From contig NZ_JADOTW010000031.1 of the NCBI RefSeq assembly GCF_015645095.1, positions 1 through 43,816 on the forward strand: a DNA stretch of 43,816 bases, written 5' to 3'. Shown here piece by piece: positions 17,288 to 26,281 of this stretch. The notes under the pieces are model-generated. The model did not search any database. It saw nothing but the letters and a program-made list of their open reading frames with translations, and was not told where the DNA came from. Position 1 is the first letter of the stretch. Each line of letters begins with the position of its first letter. Source of the DNA: Halomonas sp. 328 (GTDB taxonomy: Bacteria; Pseudomonadota; Gammaproteobacteria; Pseudomonadales; Halomonadaceae). A program made the translations under genes and the position numbers.

Positions 17288-18210
17288 CAGGAGACCTCCC
17301 GCATCAGGTAGTCATAGGCCTGCTTGATGCGCTGGAAGCGCCGGGAGGCGCTGGCCATCACCGCCTCGCCCTCGGCATGGAAGCGGTCCGGGTGATGGGC
17401 CTGGGCCAGGCGGCGGTAGGCGCGGCGAATCTCCTGGCGGCTGGCGCCTTCGGCGAGCCCCAGCACCTGGAGGGCACGGCCCTGGCGCCCGGGGGGCGCG
17501 TAATGGCGTGGCCGCTCCTGCTCCTCCCGCCGCCGATGGCCATCCCGCGATTCCCCGTGGCGTTGCTCTTCCCGCTGGCGCCGCCCGTCTTCCTGCCTTT
17601 CCCGGCCTTCATGGGTCTTCCCTCGCCCCTCTCTCTTCTTCCCGCTTTCCTCTTTCCTGCGTCTTTCCTCTTCCCGCTGCCGTTCTGCCCGGCGTGCCTG
17701 CTCCTCGGCCTGGCGCCGGGCTTCTTCCCGACGGGCGCGCTCCTCGAAGCGGGGCTGCCAGTAGGCGTGGCGGCTGGGGTCGGCGGGCTCCTGCAGCGGG
17801 CGCTGGCTGGTGGCTTCATAGAGGGCGGCGAACTCCTGGGGAGGGACCCCCAGCAGGTCGGCCAGAAAGCGCAGCACATGGTGGTTGGCCGGGCTCGGCT
17901 CGCCCTGGCCGGCGGCCAGGGCGATGGCCAGGCGCAGGAAGGGGTAGCCGCCGCGGGCCTCCCGCTGCAGCACCTCGGCGGCCAGCTGGATGGCGTCCAG
18001 GTCCTGGGCGGCGGCGATCTCCAGCAGCGGCGCCAGGTCATGGCCGTGGCGAAAATCCCGGGTCAGGCTCACCAGCCGGGCGCGCTGATCCTCTCCCACC
18101 GGCCCCTGGTTGACCAGCACCCAGCCCAGCAACAGCAGGGCGGCGGTGTCGGCCTGGTGGCGGCTGGTGAGCAACAGCCGCTCGAAGGGCGTGAAGCGGG
18201 CGATGGACAT
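17287..18210 (-). CDS. DnaJ-domain protein with charged linker
   Basis: 307 residues. The C-terminal about 65 residues form a J domain: ALQVLGLAEGASRQEIRRAYRR, then HHPDRF with the HPD motif near residue 274, and RRFQRIKQAYDYLM. J domains recruit and activate DnaK (Hsp70). The N-terminal about 150 residues are helical and hydrophobic in places (DTAALLLLGWVLVNQG), reminiscent of TerB/DjlA-type regions. Between lies a very charged Arg/Glu/Lys stretch (about 150-235). The partner gene overlaps by one base. Such J proteins usually deliver a specific client; none is evident here. Confidence 0.88.
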   Translation of the reverse strand: MSIARFTPFERLLLTSRHQADTAALLLLGWVLVNQGPVGEDQRARLVSLTRDFRHGHDLAPLLEIAAAQDLDAIQLAAEVLQREARGGYPFLRLAIALAAGQGEPSPANHHVLRFLADLLGVPPQEFAALYEATSQRPLQEPADPSRHAYWQPRFEERARREEARRQAEEQARRAERQREEERRRKEESGKKREGRGKTHEGRERQEDGRRQREEQRHGESRDGHRRREEQERPRHYAPPGRQGRALQVLGLAEGASRQEIRRAYRRLAQAHHPDRFHAEGEAVMASASRRFQRIKQAYDYLMREVS

Positions 18211-18521
18211 AACGGGCTCCGGGGAGGGCGTTAGCCGTGCCGGCAGGCGGCTCGACGGTCGAGGATCACCTGCCGAATATCGGCCGATAGCGGGGGCCCT
18301 TTAATCCCGACTCGCACGAAGGATTCGAGGTACGGGCGAGGCAGGATGGGGAAGGGCCCCAGGGGGAGTCTAAGCATCCTTGTCGATGCTGAGAAGGGTG
18401 GCAAGATATTAGCTTATTCTACTGTTTGCATGGACAGCCGTCGGCGGCTCGGTTAGCATGCCGGGCCGCCGGCGAAGGGATCTCTCGCCGAGGCGACTGG
18501 CAAGACGACAAGGACGTTGGT
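18211..18521. other. 311-base intergenic region between divergent genes
   Basis: The region separates the J-domain gene from the DUF1190 gene. An AT-rich patch at about 18400-18430 and a small hairpin GCATC-CTTGTC-GATGC (about 18374-18389) are visible. TTGTCG with a downstream AAGATA could be a weak plus-strand promoter, but I see no strong promoter or operator. Confidence 0.3.
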
Positions 18522-19268
18522 ATGGCCGAATCTTCCCAGGCGGACGGTATCGCTCCGTCCGTCCGCACCCAGAAGCGCGTCTCCCTGCTGACCCTCACCC
18601 TGATGGGGGTGGCCCCCGTGGTCATCTATAGCTGGGACCCGCTGCATTCCCAGGTGCACCTTTTCGACTCCGCCGAGGCCTGCGCGCAGGGCAGTGGACT
18701 CGACCTGGTGACCTGCGAGGCCCTCGAGTCCGAGGCCCACCGCCGTGGCCTCTCCCAGGCACCCAGCTATGCCCACCTGAACGCCTGCGAGGCGGAGTTT
18801 GCTCGTATCCGTCCCGCCTGCGATGGCAACCAATGGTGCGGTGCCGAGAGCGTGATCGGTTGCCGGGTCGGTGAGGATGGCCTGGCCCGCCCCGAGGCCT
18901 CGGGGTTCATGGTCGGCGATGCCCTGATCCGGCGACTCGACGGGGAGCCCGGCGAGTCGCTGGCCGACCTCGACGAGTCGCAGCTCCAGCCGGTCTATGG
19001 CATGGCGGAGCAGAACCTCAACGGCACCAGCAGCTACATGGCGGGCTGGCACTACTTCACCGCCCGGGGGCATCACCTGGGACCGGGACGCGACGCCCGG
19101 CAGGTTCGTCTGCACCATCATTTCCTGAACGCGGGGAGCGGCCCGCACTTCGACCGGCGCTTCGATGCCAGCCGGCTACCGGATCGTTTCTCTGCCTCCC
19201 GCAGCAGCGGGGTACGGGGCGGTTTCGGCGGTACCGCCCGCCAGAGCATGGTGAGGGCCACCGGATGA
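18522..19268 (+). CDS. DUF1190 (YgiB/YjfM-like) protein
   Basis: 248 residues from ATG 18522, with AAGGA upstream; the longer open frame has no ribosome-binding site. An N-terminal basic segment precedes a single hydrophobic helix (about 20-40, VSLLTLTLMGVAPVVIYSW), then a Cys-rich soluble domain: SAEACAQGSGLDLVTCEAL, the NACEAEFARIRPACDG stretch and WCGAESVIGC, six or more cysteines probably paired outside the cytoplasm. The C-terminus is Gly/Ser/Arg-rich, as in the family (GVRGGFGGTARQ). In E. coli ygiB is followed by ygiC; here two other genes intervene and the YgiC-like gene is on the opposite strand. Function unknown. Confidence 0.85.
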   Translation: MAESSQADGIAPSVRTQKRVSLLTLTLMGVAPVVIYSWDPLHSQVHLFDSAEACAQGSGLDLVTCEALESEAHRRGLSQAPSYAHLNACEAEFARIRPACDGNQWCGAESVIGCRVGEDGLARPEASGFMVGDALIRRLDGEPGESLADLDESQLQPVYGMAEQNLNGTSSYMAGWHYFTARGHHLGPGRDARQVRLHHHFLNAGSGPHFDRRFDASRLPDRFSASRSSGVRGGFGGTARQSMVRATG

Positions 19269-20179
19269 GGCGCCGGCTGTCCTGGCATGGGGGCCTCCTG
19301 GTGGTGTTGCTGTCTTTCTCGATGCCACTGGCCGCCGATCGCCTGGAGGCGCGGATCGAGGCCGCCCAGCCGCTGATCGAGTCGCTGCGCCAGCGTTTTC
19401 GCGAGGCGCCGGAGACCCTGCCGGTGGTGGGGCTGCGTGGCCATGGGGCGCGTCCCCTGTCGAGCTATCACCAGCGCGGTTGCAGCCTGCCCGAGCTGGC
19501 CTACCCGCTGCCGCTACCCACCGCGGTGTCCCACTGCGTGGGGCCGGGGGTCGCCTCGTCGCGCTCCGATCATCCTGAGCAGCGACTCTGGATCGTCTGG
19601 GAATATCGCGATGGCGAGTGGCGGAGCGGCCAGGAGATGGCCCGGCAGTGGCGTCAGCGCGGGACCTGGGGATGGCACACCGAGCGCGATACCCGGGCCA
19701 CTACCCGTGGCGGGCGCGAGCTGGCGTTGCCGATCACCACGGCCAGTGCCGCTCAGTTGCAGGTGCTGGGCGCCCTGTGGCGGCACCTGGCCACGACGCC
19801 CCTCGAGGGGCTGGAGACGCTCGACGTCGATTTCCCCGGGGCCTGGCCGCCGGGACTCTCGGCGCTGCATCGGGATGGTCGCCTGCTGCTGCGCGATCAT
19901 CGCCTGGCGGGGCTGGGCGACTGGCAGGAATGGATGGCGGAGCTGACGCTACCCGACTGGGTCGAGGGGGTCGCCGGCGTCGGCGTGTCGCGGCGCTCGA
20001 GTTATGGCGAGCCGCCCATGCCGGCCCTGCTGCTGGCAACCCGGCGCCTGGGCGAGTCGCGCCAGGGGCTGGTGTTGGTCCCCGCGGCCACGCCGCTATC
20101 CCGAGACCCGCTCTGGGCCTCCTCGGAGTGGGCCCTGGCCTGGATGGAAATCACGGAGGGCTCATGGAATCGCCGCTGA
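19265..20179 (+). CDS. Exported protein of unknown function
   Basis: 304 residues; ATG overlaps the DUF1190 stop by 4 bases (ATGA). The N-terminus is a signal peptide: Arg-rich start, hydrophobic GGLLVVLLSFSM, cut near PLAADR (about residue 24). The mature part has two cysteines (RGCSLPEL, VSHCVGPG) that could form a disulfide, and several Trp-rich strands (WIVWEYRDGEWRSGQEM). No family recognised. By coupling it belongs with DUF1190 and the next membrane protein, probably as a periplasmic component of the same assembly. Confidence 0.7.
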   Translation: MRRRLSWHGGLLVVLLSFSMPLAADRLEARIEAAQPLIESLRQRFREAPETLPVVGLRGHGARPLSSYHQRGCSLPELAYPLPLPTAVSHCVGPGVASSRSDHPEQRLWIVWEYRDGEWRSGQEMARQWRQRGTWGWHTERDTRATTRGGRELALPITTASAAQLQVLGALWRHLATTPLEGLETLDVDFPGAWPPGLSALHRDGRLLLRDHRLAGLGDWQEWMAELTLPDWVEGVAGVGVSRRSSYGEPPMPALLLATRRLGESRQGLVLVPAATPLSRDPLWASSEWALAWMEITEGSWNRR

Positions 20180-20868
20180 CAATCATTGCCCGAGACGACG
20201 AGCGTGGCGAAGGCATCCTCCAGGGGCGGGGGTGGTCGCTGCCGATGGTGACGATCGCCTATGGGGTACCGGTCCTGGTCTGCTTCTTCCTGGGGGGGCA
20301 GCAGGCGTTGGGAATCGCGCTCTGGCCGTTGAATAACTTCACCCTGATGCTGCTGGCCTGGAGCCTCATCTGGGGGCTGTTCCTGCTCTGGAGTGGTCGC
20401 CATGGCTATTACCGGGACCTCTATCTCTTCCGTCCGGAGGATCATCTGCTGATCCACCTGGGCAGCGGTCGGGTGGAGCCCCTGGTGGGGGCGGAGGCCC
20501 GGCGCCTGGTGCATGAGCAGAACGAGATGAACTGGCACCTGGACGTGGGACGGGGTTATCTGGGCAAGCTGGACCGGCGCGCCTTCCGCGAGCACCCGCT
20601 CTGGGTGCCCCGATCCGCCAAGGAGGTCCTGCTGCGTCCGGTGGACGGGGGCGCGCTGGCGCTCGTGTTGATCCTGGTGGAACCCATTCTGCTGGCCGCC
20701 CTGCTGGCCGGCGAGAGCTTCGTCGTCTTCCTGTCCGGGCACCTGTGGGTCGCCGTCGCCTGGCTGCTGGTCCGCGGCGTCGACTGGTGGTTGCAGTCAC
20801 AGCTGCCGCGCTGCGCCCGCCGGCTGCTGGAGGAGACGCCGGCGGGCGTGGCGCTCAATCGAGGATGA
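20164..20868 (+). CDS. Multi-pass membrane protein of unknown function
   Basis: 234 residues from ATG 20164, with GGAGG upstream; it overlaps the previous gene by 16 bases. Two hydrophobic segments near residues 30-75 (VTIAYGVPVLVCFFLGG, FTLMLLAWSLIWGLFLLW), a soluble central part with a basic and charged region, then two more helices near 160-205 (ALVLILVEPILLAALLAG, FLSGHLWVAVAWLLV). No named family recognised. Third gene of the DUF1190 operon. It converges on and overlaps the ATP-grasp gene by 14 bases. Confidence 0.7.
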   Translation: MESPLTIIARDDERGEGILQGRGWSLPMVTIAYGVPVLVCFFLGGQQALGIALWPLNNFTLMLLAWSLIWGLFLLWSGRHGYYRDLYLFRPEDHLLIHLGSGRVEPLVGAEARRLVHEQNEMNWHLDVGRGYLGKLDRRAFREHPLWVPRSAKEVLLRPVDGGALALVLILVEPILLAALLAGESFVVFLSGHLWVAVAWLLVRGVDWWLQSQLPRCARRLLEETPAGVALNRG

Positions 20869-22018
20869 TGTGCGGCACGAAGCGGGAGCTGTCCCGGGTG
20901 ATGGGGCTGTCATCCTCGCGCACCCCCATGCCCACCGGCTCGCCTCCCACCAGCCAGCTGCCGATGATCGGGTGGCGGCCGCCGACGTCGGGGGGCGGCG
21001 TCCAGGCCTGAAGGATCGCCGGGCCCTGGTCATAGGGACCTGGCACCCGGGTGGTAACGCCCGTGGGGGTCTCGATGGCGATATTGGCGCCCTCGCGGGA
21101 GAAGAAGGGCTTGCGCACCCAGCGTTCGCCCAGCGGCGCCGAGTCCGGGGCATCGGCGAAGCAGGCGGGAATCAGGTTGGGATGGCCGGGATGGCGCTCC
21201 CAGAGCAGGGGCAGGATCGCCTTGTTGGACAGCAGGCTCTTCCAGGCCGGCTCGATAAAGCGGGTGGTCCGCGAGTCGATATGCGCGGCGAAGGGCTCCT
21301 GGAATAACCACTCCCAGGGGTAGAGCTTGAAGAGCTGGCGAATGGGGGTGTCATTCAGGTCGATGAAGCCGGCGCCGGGCCGGTGGCCGATGTCGTCGAT
21401 ATAGGTCAGGACCGGTTCGAGGCCGGCCTGGGCGGCGCAGTCGGCCAGGTAGGTGACGGTGCCCATGTCCTCGATATGCTCCGGGCAGCAGGCCAGGTGC
21501 AGGGGAGCCTGGCGCTCGCCCAGCATCGCGAGGCGGGCGATCAGGGCCTCCTGGATCCGGTTGTACTGATCGGCATGTGCCGGTAGCCGCCCGGCCTCGC
21601 GGCACTGCTCGAGCCAGACCCACTGGAAGAAGGCCGCCTCGTAGAGGGAGGTGGGGGTATCGGCGTTGTACTCGTAGAACCTGGCCGGACCATGCCCGTC
21701 GTAGCAGAGGTCCATGCGCCCATAGAGTGCCGGCTCGTCGCGTTTCCAGCTATCGCGCACCAGGGGCCAGAAGGCCTCGGGAATCGCCATCCGGGCGAGC
21801 AGCGCCTCGCTGTCGATGGCCTCGGCCACCAGGGCCAGGCACATGGCCTCGAGTTCGGCACTGGGTGCCTCGATATCCTCTTCGACCTGGCGCAGGCTGA
21901 AGCGGTAGTAGAGGCTCTCGTCCCAGTAGGGTTCGCCATCCAGGGAGTGGAAGTGAAAGCCGAGGGCCTCCGCCTGGCTGCACCAGTCGTGGCGGGGCGT
22001 CGCAAGCATCCGTTGCAT
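20855..22018 (-). CDS. Glutathionylspermidine synthase-like ATP-grasp protein (YgiC/YjfC type)
   Basis: 387 residues, the same length as E. coli YgiC. It matches the synthetase half of glutathionylspermidine synthase: DLCYDGHGPARFYEYNADTPTSLYEAA (about 105-130) and EPAWKSLLSNKAILPLLWERHPGHPNLIPA (about 255-285), followed by RWVRKPFFSREGANI and a closing HPIIGSWLVGGEP with the Mg/ATP residues. Such enzymes join a carboxylate to an amine with ATP. YgiC/YjfC homologues lack the amidase half, and their substrate is unknown. It sits tail to tail with the DUF1190 operon, preserving the ygiB-ygiC association. The start codon's ribosome-binding site is weak. Confidence 0.9.
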   Translation of the reverse strand: MQRMLATPRHDWCSQAEALGFHFHSLDGEPYWDESLYYRFSLRQVEEDIEAPSAELEAMCLALVAEAIDSEALLARMAIPEAFWPLVRDSWKRDEPALYGRMDLCYDGHGPARFYEYNADTPTSLYEAAFFQWVWLEQCREAGRLPAHADQYNRIQEALIARLAMLGERQAPLHLACCPEHIEDMGTVTYLADCAAQAGLEPVLTYIDDIGHRPGAGFIDLNDTPIRQLFKLYPWEWLFQEPFAAHIDSRTTRFIEPAWKSLLSNKAILPLLWERHPGHPNLIPACFADAPDSAPLGERWVRKPFFSREGANIAIETPTGVTTRVPGPYDQGPAILQAWTPPPDVGGRHPIIGSWLVGGEPVGMGVREDDSPITRDSSRFVPHIILD

Positions 22019-22165
22019 GGTCGTATCGTCGATCCGCTGTCCATTAGCTGTCGCGGAATCATACCATGCGTCCGACCGGCGATGCCCTTCCGGGTCGGCG
22101 CCGTGGTGGTGTGGGGCCCCTTGGTATAACGTAAGGCTTTCGACGCGGCGTCAGGGAGCGGTGGT

Positions 22166-23581
22166 GTGATCACACTGGAGCGCAGGGAAGGGTTTCATCT
22201 CAAGCTGTCCCGGGTGCTGCGCGAGTCCAGCTCCCACAAGCTCGATCTCTACCTCTTCGTGCCCGCGGAGCTGGACCTCTCGGCGGCGGTGGTCTCGGAG
22301 CAGGCCTTCTACCATAACGCCATCCACCTCAGCCGCACCTACTACAGCGACCGCCACCAGCTGCCCCTGGTGCATAGCCGCCTGGCCCGGCGCAACGAGC
22401 TGGGCAGCGACCAGTATCGCCTGAGCCTGAGCCTCTATGCCTACCAGTACGTGGTGGCCCTGGAGGGGGCGGTGCGCGAGCTGAAGGCGCGGCTCAAGGA
22501 GCGGCGCGGCGACAAGCGCCGCGAGGCCTCGGAGGACGCTATCGAGGCCCTCGAAGCGCGCTTCGAGGAGGTGGTGGCGCTGGCCGTGGATATCCTCAAG
22601 CGGCTGCGGCGCAACGTGCCGGAGCGCGAGAGCCTGCTCAAGTACTACACCAATATCGACAATTACCTCTCCTGGTTCACCGAGCAGCGGCTGCTGGAGC
22701 TGCTCTGTCAGCTACCCCGGGAGACCGACTATGCCGGGATGCGCCGGCGCCTGGTGGCGGTCTGCGAGGCGGAGGCGGCGCATCGCGAGGCCGAGGAGTA
22801 CAACTCGCCCCGGGTGGTGGAGGATCCCACCCGGATGTCCAACAAGATGCGCCTGCTGCGCCGCCTGATCGAGTACCCCCTGACCCTGCGCCAGCGCACC
22901 CAGGAGCTGGGGGGCGGCGAGCAGAAGGCGGTCAAGGCGCTGGCCACGGCGGTGGTGATGGTCTTCGTCTCCCTGGGGCTGCTGCAGGCTCGGGAGTCCC
23001 TGGGCGATATCACCGCCCTCTTCGTGCTGGTGCTGGCGGTGATCTATGCCCTGCGCGAGGTGTTCAAGGATGACCTGCGCAATACCCTGTGGCGGCTGCT
23101 GCGCAAGGGGCGCCCCAAGTGGCGGCGCCAGTACCAGGACCCCACCAGCCAGGCGCTGGTGGGGCGCCAGCTGGAGTGGTGCGACTACCAGCGCTACGTG
23201 AAGCTGGACGACGAGATCAAGTGGGCGCGCAAGCGCAACGTGGCCCAGCGGGAGGAGGTGGTGCTGCACTACCGCTCCAGCTCGCGGATATCGCCGACCC
23301 GCTTCCTGAGCGGCTATGAGCAGGTGCGCGAGACCCTGACCCTGGACCTCAGCCTGGTGGCGCGACTGATGGACAAGGCCAGCCACCTGGTCTACCGCCT
23401 GGAGGGGGAGGAGGTGAGTCGCGAACGGGTGGAGCGCCGCCACCTGATCAACCTGGTGACCCGGGAGCGTAGCGGCGACGGCGAGGCGGTGATCCAGCGC
23501 TGGAAGATCGTGATGAACCGCTCACGGGTGGTGGATATCGAGGAGGTGACGGTGGTGCCCCGACAGGAGGGGGGGCGATAG
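22166..23581 (+). CDS. Conserved membrane protein of unknown function
   Basis: 471 residues from GTG 22166, behind AGGGAG. A long soluble, strongly charged N-terminal part (1-245; FHLKLSRVLRESSSHKLDLYLFVPAELDL at the start) is followed by two close membrane helices (about 252-295: KALATAVVMVFVSLGLL and ITALFVLVLAVIYAL), then a soluble C-terminal domain of about 170 residues rich in Arg and strands. The layout suggests a cytoplasmic protein anchored by a hairpin. No family or catalytic motif recognised. It is followed 44 bases later by a glutaredoxin-like gene. Confidence 0.75.
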   Translation: MITLERREGFHLKLSRVLRESSSHKLDLYLFVPAELDLSAAVVSEQAFYHNAIHLSRTYYSDRHQLPLVHSRLARRNELGSDQYRLSLSLYAYQYVVALEGAVRELKARLKERRGDKRREASEDAIEALEARFEEVVALAVDILKRLRRNVPERESLLKYYTNIDNYLSWFTEQRLLELLCQLPRETDYAGMRRRLVAVCEAEAAHREAEEYNSPRVVEDPTRMSNKMRLLRRLIEYPLTLRQRTQELGGGEQKAVKALATAVVMVFVSLGLLQARESLGDITALFVLVLAVIYALREVFKDDLRNTLWRLLRKGRPKWRRQYQDPTSQALVGRQLEWCDYQRYVKLDDEIKWARKRNVAQREEVVLHYRSSSRISPTRFLSGYEQVRETLTLDLSLVARLMDKASHLVYRLEGEEVSRERVERRHLINLVTRERSGDGEAVIQRWKIVMNRSRVVDIEEVTVVPRQEGGR

Positions 23582-23625
23582 GGTATGCTGGCGTGTTATC
23601 CACCCTTTCTTGTTACGAGGATGCC

Positions 23626-24042
23626 ATGCGAGTGCTGATCCGCTACTTCTTCCGCACCCTGCGCCTGCTGCTCACGCCGCTGATGCTGCTGGCCGAGAAA
23701 CTCTCCACCCCCAAGGCGGCGGTGAGCCGCAGTGCCGAGGCCCAGGCCGAGGTGGATCGCCAGTGCCGGTCCCTGGCGCTCTACCAGTTCCGCGCCTGCC
23801 CCTTCTGCGTCAAGGTGCGTAAGGAGATGGCCCGCCTGGACCTGAGCATCGAATTGCGCGATGCCCAGCTCGACCCCGACCACCGCCAGGCGCTGCTGGA
23901 AGGCGGCGGCCGGGTCAAGGTGCCCTGCCTGCGCATCGAGCAAGCCGATGGCAGCGTCGACTGGCTCTACGAGTCCGATGCGATCAATGCCTGGCTGCGC
24001 GAACGCTTCGGCGCGCTGGAAGCCGAGCCCCAGCAGGGCTAA
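23626..24042 (+). CDS. Membrane-anchored glutaredoxin-like protein
   Basis: 138 residues from ATG 23626, with GAGG upstream. An N-terminal hydrophobic helix (RYFFRTLRLLLTPLMLLAEKL, about 5-25; listed as key part LRLLLTPLMLL) precedes a thioredoxin/glutaredoxin fold: LALYQFRACPFCVKVRKEM with redox-active CPFC near residues 61-64, the cis-Pro motif KVPCL, and DWLYESDAINAWL, which resembles GST/glutaredoxin glutathione-binding Ser-Asp. Likely thiol-disulfide exchange with glutathione near the membrane. The partner is unknown; the upstream membrane protein is a candidate. Confidence 0.87.
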   Translation: MRVLIRYFFRTLRLLLTPLMLLAEKLSTPKAAVSRSAEAQAEVDRQCRSLALYQFRACPFCVKVRKEMARLDLSIELRDAQLDPDHRQALLEGGGRVKVPCLRIEQADGSVDWLYESDAINAWLRERFGALEAEPQQG

Positions 24043-24083
24043 GACGCCCGACATCGAGAGATCGCACCTACGATGTCCATGAC

Positions 24084-24120
24084 AGCACGCCCCCAGGGAA
24101 GCTCTCCCCGGGGGCGTGCT
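24084..24120. terminator. Bidirectional hairpin between converging genes
   Basis: AGCACGCCCCC pairs with GGGGGCGTGCT (11 bp) around a 15-base loop that can pair further. It lies between the glutaredoxin stop and the transporter stop. A long T-run is lacking, but position and stem strength support termination for both strands. Confidence 0.6.
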
Positions 24121-24131
24121 GCGTTATCGCT

Positions 24132-25397
24132 TTAGGCCAGGGCCAGGAAGAAGCCGGCGATCGAGGCCGACATCAGGTTGGAGAGGGTGCCGGCGAGCAC
24201 CGCCTTGAGGCCGAAGCGGGCGATGTCGTGGCGACGGCTGGGGGCGATGCTGCCCAGGCCGCCGAGCAGGATGGCCACCGAGGAGAGGTTGGCGAAGCCG
24301 CACAGGGCGAAGGAGAGGATCGCCATGGTATGGGGCGTCATCGCCTGGCCGGTGGCGGCCACCAGCTGGTCGCCGGAGATATAGGGCGCCAGGTTGATAT
24401 AGGCGACGAACTCGTTGACCACCAGTTTCTGACCGAGGAAGGAGCCGGCCAGGGTCGCCTCCTCCCAGGGGATACCGAGCAGGAAGGCCAGGGGCGCGAA
24501 GAGCCAGCCGAGCAGCAGCTCCAGGCTCAGCGACTCCAGGCCGAACCAGCCGCCCAGGCCGCCGAGCATGCCGTTGATCAGGGCGATCAGGCCGATAAAG
24601 GCGAGCAGCATGGCGCCCACATTGGCGGCCAGCTTGAGGCCCGAGGTGGCCCCGGCGGCGGCGGCGTCGAGCACATTGCTGGGCCGCTCCTCCTCCGCCT
24701 CGAGGCGCGCCTCGGCGGCGGAGACGCTGTCCTCCGGCGTCTCGGTCTCCGGCATGATCAGCTTGGCGAACAAGAGCCCGCCCGGGGCGGCCATAAAGGA
24801 GGCGGCCACCAGGTACTCCATGGGAATGCCCAGCGCCGCATAGCCGGCCAGCACCGAGCCGGCCACCGAGGCCAGGCCGCCGCACATTACCGCGAAGAGC
24901 TGCGACGGGGTCATCCGCGCGATAAAGGGACGTACCACCAGGGGCGCCTCGGTCTGGCCGACGAAGATATTGGCGGTGGCCGACAGCGACTCGGTGCGCG
25001 AGGTGCCCAGCACCCGCTGCAGGGCGCCACCCAGCAGGCGGATCACCCACTGCATGATGCCCAGGTAGTAGAGCACGGCGATCAGCGAGGAGAAGAAGAT
25101 GATCACCGGCAAGACCTTGATGGCGAACACGAAGCCGACCCCGCTGGGGTCGGCCAGGCCGCCGAACAGGAAGTCGATGCCGTCGTTGGCATACATGACC
25201 ACCTGGCTGACCGCGGCGGAGACGGCGGCGAGCATCGTCTGGCCGGCGGGCACATAGAGCACGAAGGCGCCGATGCCGGCCTGGATGGCGAAGGCGCCAC
25301 CCACGGTGCGCAGGCGGATGGCGCGGCGGTTGGTGGAGAAGATCAGGGCGATGGCGATCAGCGACGCCATGCCGACCAGGCTCATGGTGATTGTCAT
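24132..25397 (-). CDS. nupC: Concentrative nucleoside transporter (CNT/NupC family)
   Basis: 421 residues from ATG 25397, with AAGGA upstream. Inner-membrane symporter bringing nucleosides in with Na or H ions. About eight to ten hydrophobic helices are visible, with the family motif [17 protein letters not shown] near residue 160, [23 protein letters not shown] near 185-205 and, late in the chain, [13 protein letters not shown] and [20 protein letters not shown] that form the nucleoside and ion sites. Last gene of the five-gene nucleoside operon, 41 bases after tsx. Cation choice cannot be called from inspection. Confidence 0.95.
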   Translation of the reverse strand: MTITMSLVGMASLIAIALIFSTNRRAIRLRTVGGAFAIQAGIGAFVLYVPAGQTMLAAVSAAVSQVVMYANDGIDFLFGGLADPSGVGFVFAIKVLPVIIFFSSLIAVLYYLGIMQWVIRLLGGALQRVLGTSRTESLSATANIFVGQTEAPLVVRPFIARMTPSQLFAVMCGGLASVAGSVLAGYAALGIPMEYLVAASFMAAPGGLLFAKLIMPETETPEDSVSAAEARLEAEEERPSNVLDAAAAGATSGLKLAANVGAMLLAFIGLIALINGMLGGLGGWFGLESLSLELLLGWLFAPLAFLLGIPWEEATLAGSFLGQKLVVNEFVAYINLAPYISGDQLVAATGQAMTPHTMAILSFALCGFANLSSVAILLGGLGSIAPSRRHDIARFGLKAVLAGTLSNLMSASIAGFFLALA

Positions 25398-25438
25398 TGG
25401 AGTTCCTTCATGATCCGGGCTGTCGGGGCGCGGGGCCC

Positions 25439-26254
25439 TTACAGGAAGTTGAACTTGAGGGTGTAGATCATGGCGTTCTGGTAGGCGTCGGGGGTGCCCA
25501 GCTTGTTGTTGGCATAGCGGTACTGCACCCCGGTGGTGAGCCGCTCATGGGGGTGCCACCAGAGGCTCACCGCGCCATTGGTGCCGACCGGGCCGGCCGC
25601 CTCGCCGACATAGTTCTGCTCGAGGTAGGCGTCGGCGCGGGCGAAGGTCTGTTCGTGCCAGTTGGTGACGCTGAAGGCCTGGTCGAAGGCCTGGAAGTCG
25701 TAGCCGGCGACCCAGCCGGCCATGTAGCCGTTCATGCCGGTGTGGCCGCTGCTCTGCACCCGGGCCGCCCCGAAGAAGGGCTTGACCCAGAGGCCGTTGG
25801 CAAAGGTGTGGCGGAAGCCCAGGCCGAGGACCTGGTCCTGCTCGCGGCTGTTGAAGCCCGGGTCGCGGAAGTCGTAGACATGGGCATAGAGGGAGAAGGG
25901 CGAGTCGCCCAGGTAGAAGTGCGAGGTCAGCTTGGCGGCGGTACGGCGATTGTCCTGGCCGCCGCTGGCCGCGTCGAAGCGGCTGTTGCCCGGGTTCTCG
26001 AGATCGGCGAAGCCGTAGAACTCGCCCCACTCGAAGCCGGCGCCGCCCTCCAGTTCCAGGTAAAAGAAGTCGCTCTTGGCGGCGTTGTCGGCGGTTCGCC
26101 GCTCGGTGCCGCCAGACCAGTCCAGGTAGTTGAGCGAGGCATTGGCGAAGGACCAGACGGGGGTCAGGGTATCGGCCTGCAGGGCGGTGGGGGCCAGCAG
26201 GGCGCCGCCGAGCAGGGCCGGCAGCAGGCGACGGGAAGCTTGGGAAAGAGGCAT
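25439..26254 (-). CDS. tsx: Tsx-type outer-membrane nucleoside channel
   Basis: 271 residues. Signal peptide at 1-27 (hydrophobic [18 protein letters not shown], cut before DT). The mature chain is a beta-barrel with alternating aromatic strands and ends in Phe-Leu after KFNFL. The motif W(S/G)[18 protein letters not shown]..., [18 protein letters not shown] and the later [24 protein letters not shown] fit the nucleoside-specific channel-forming Tsx family. It lets nucleosides cross the outer membrane and feeds the CNT transporter encoded next. Between transaldolase (27-base gap) and nupC. Confidence 0.92.
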   Translation of the reverse strand: MPLSQASRRLLPALLGGALLAPTALQADTLTPVWSFANASLNYLDWSGGTERRTADNAAKSDFFYLELEGGAGFEWGEFYGFADLENPGNSRFDAASGGQDNRRTAAKLTSHFYLGDSPFSLYAHVYDFRDPGFNSREQDQVLGLGFRHTFANGLWVKPFFGAARVQSSGHTGMNGYMAGWVAGYDFQAFDQAFSVTNWHEQTFARADAYLEQNYVGEAAGPVGTNGAVSLWWHPHERLTTGVQYRYANNKLGTPDAYQNAMIYTLKFNFL

Positions 26255-26281
26255 CTTGTTCTCCTTGTGAGGGTAAGGGGG

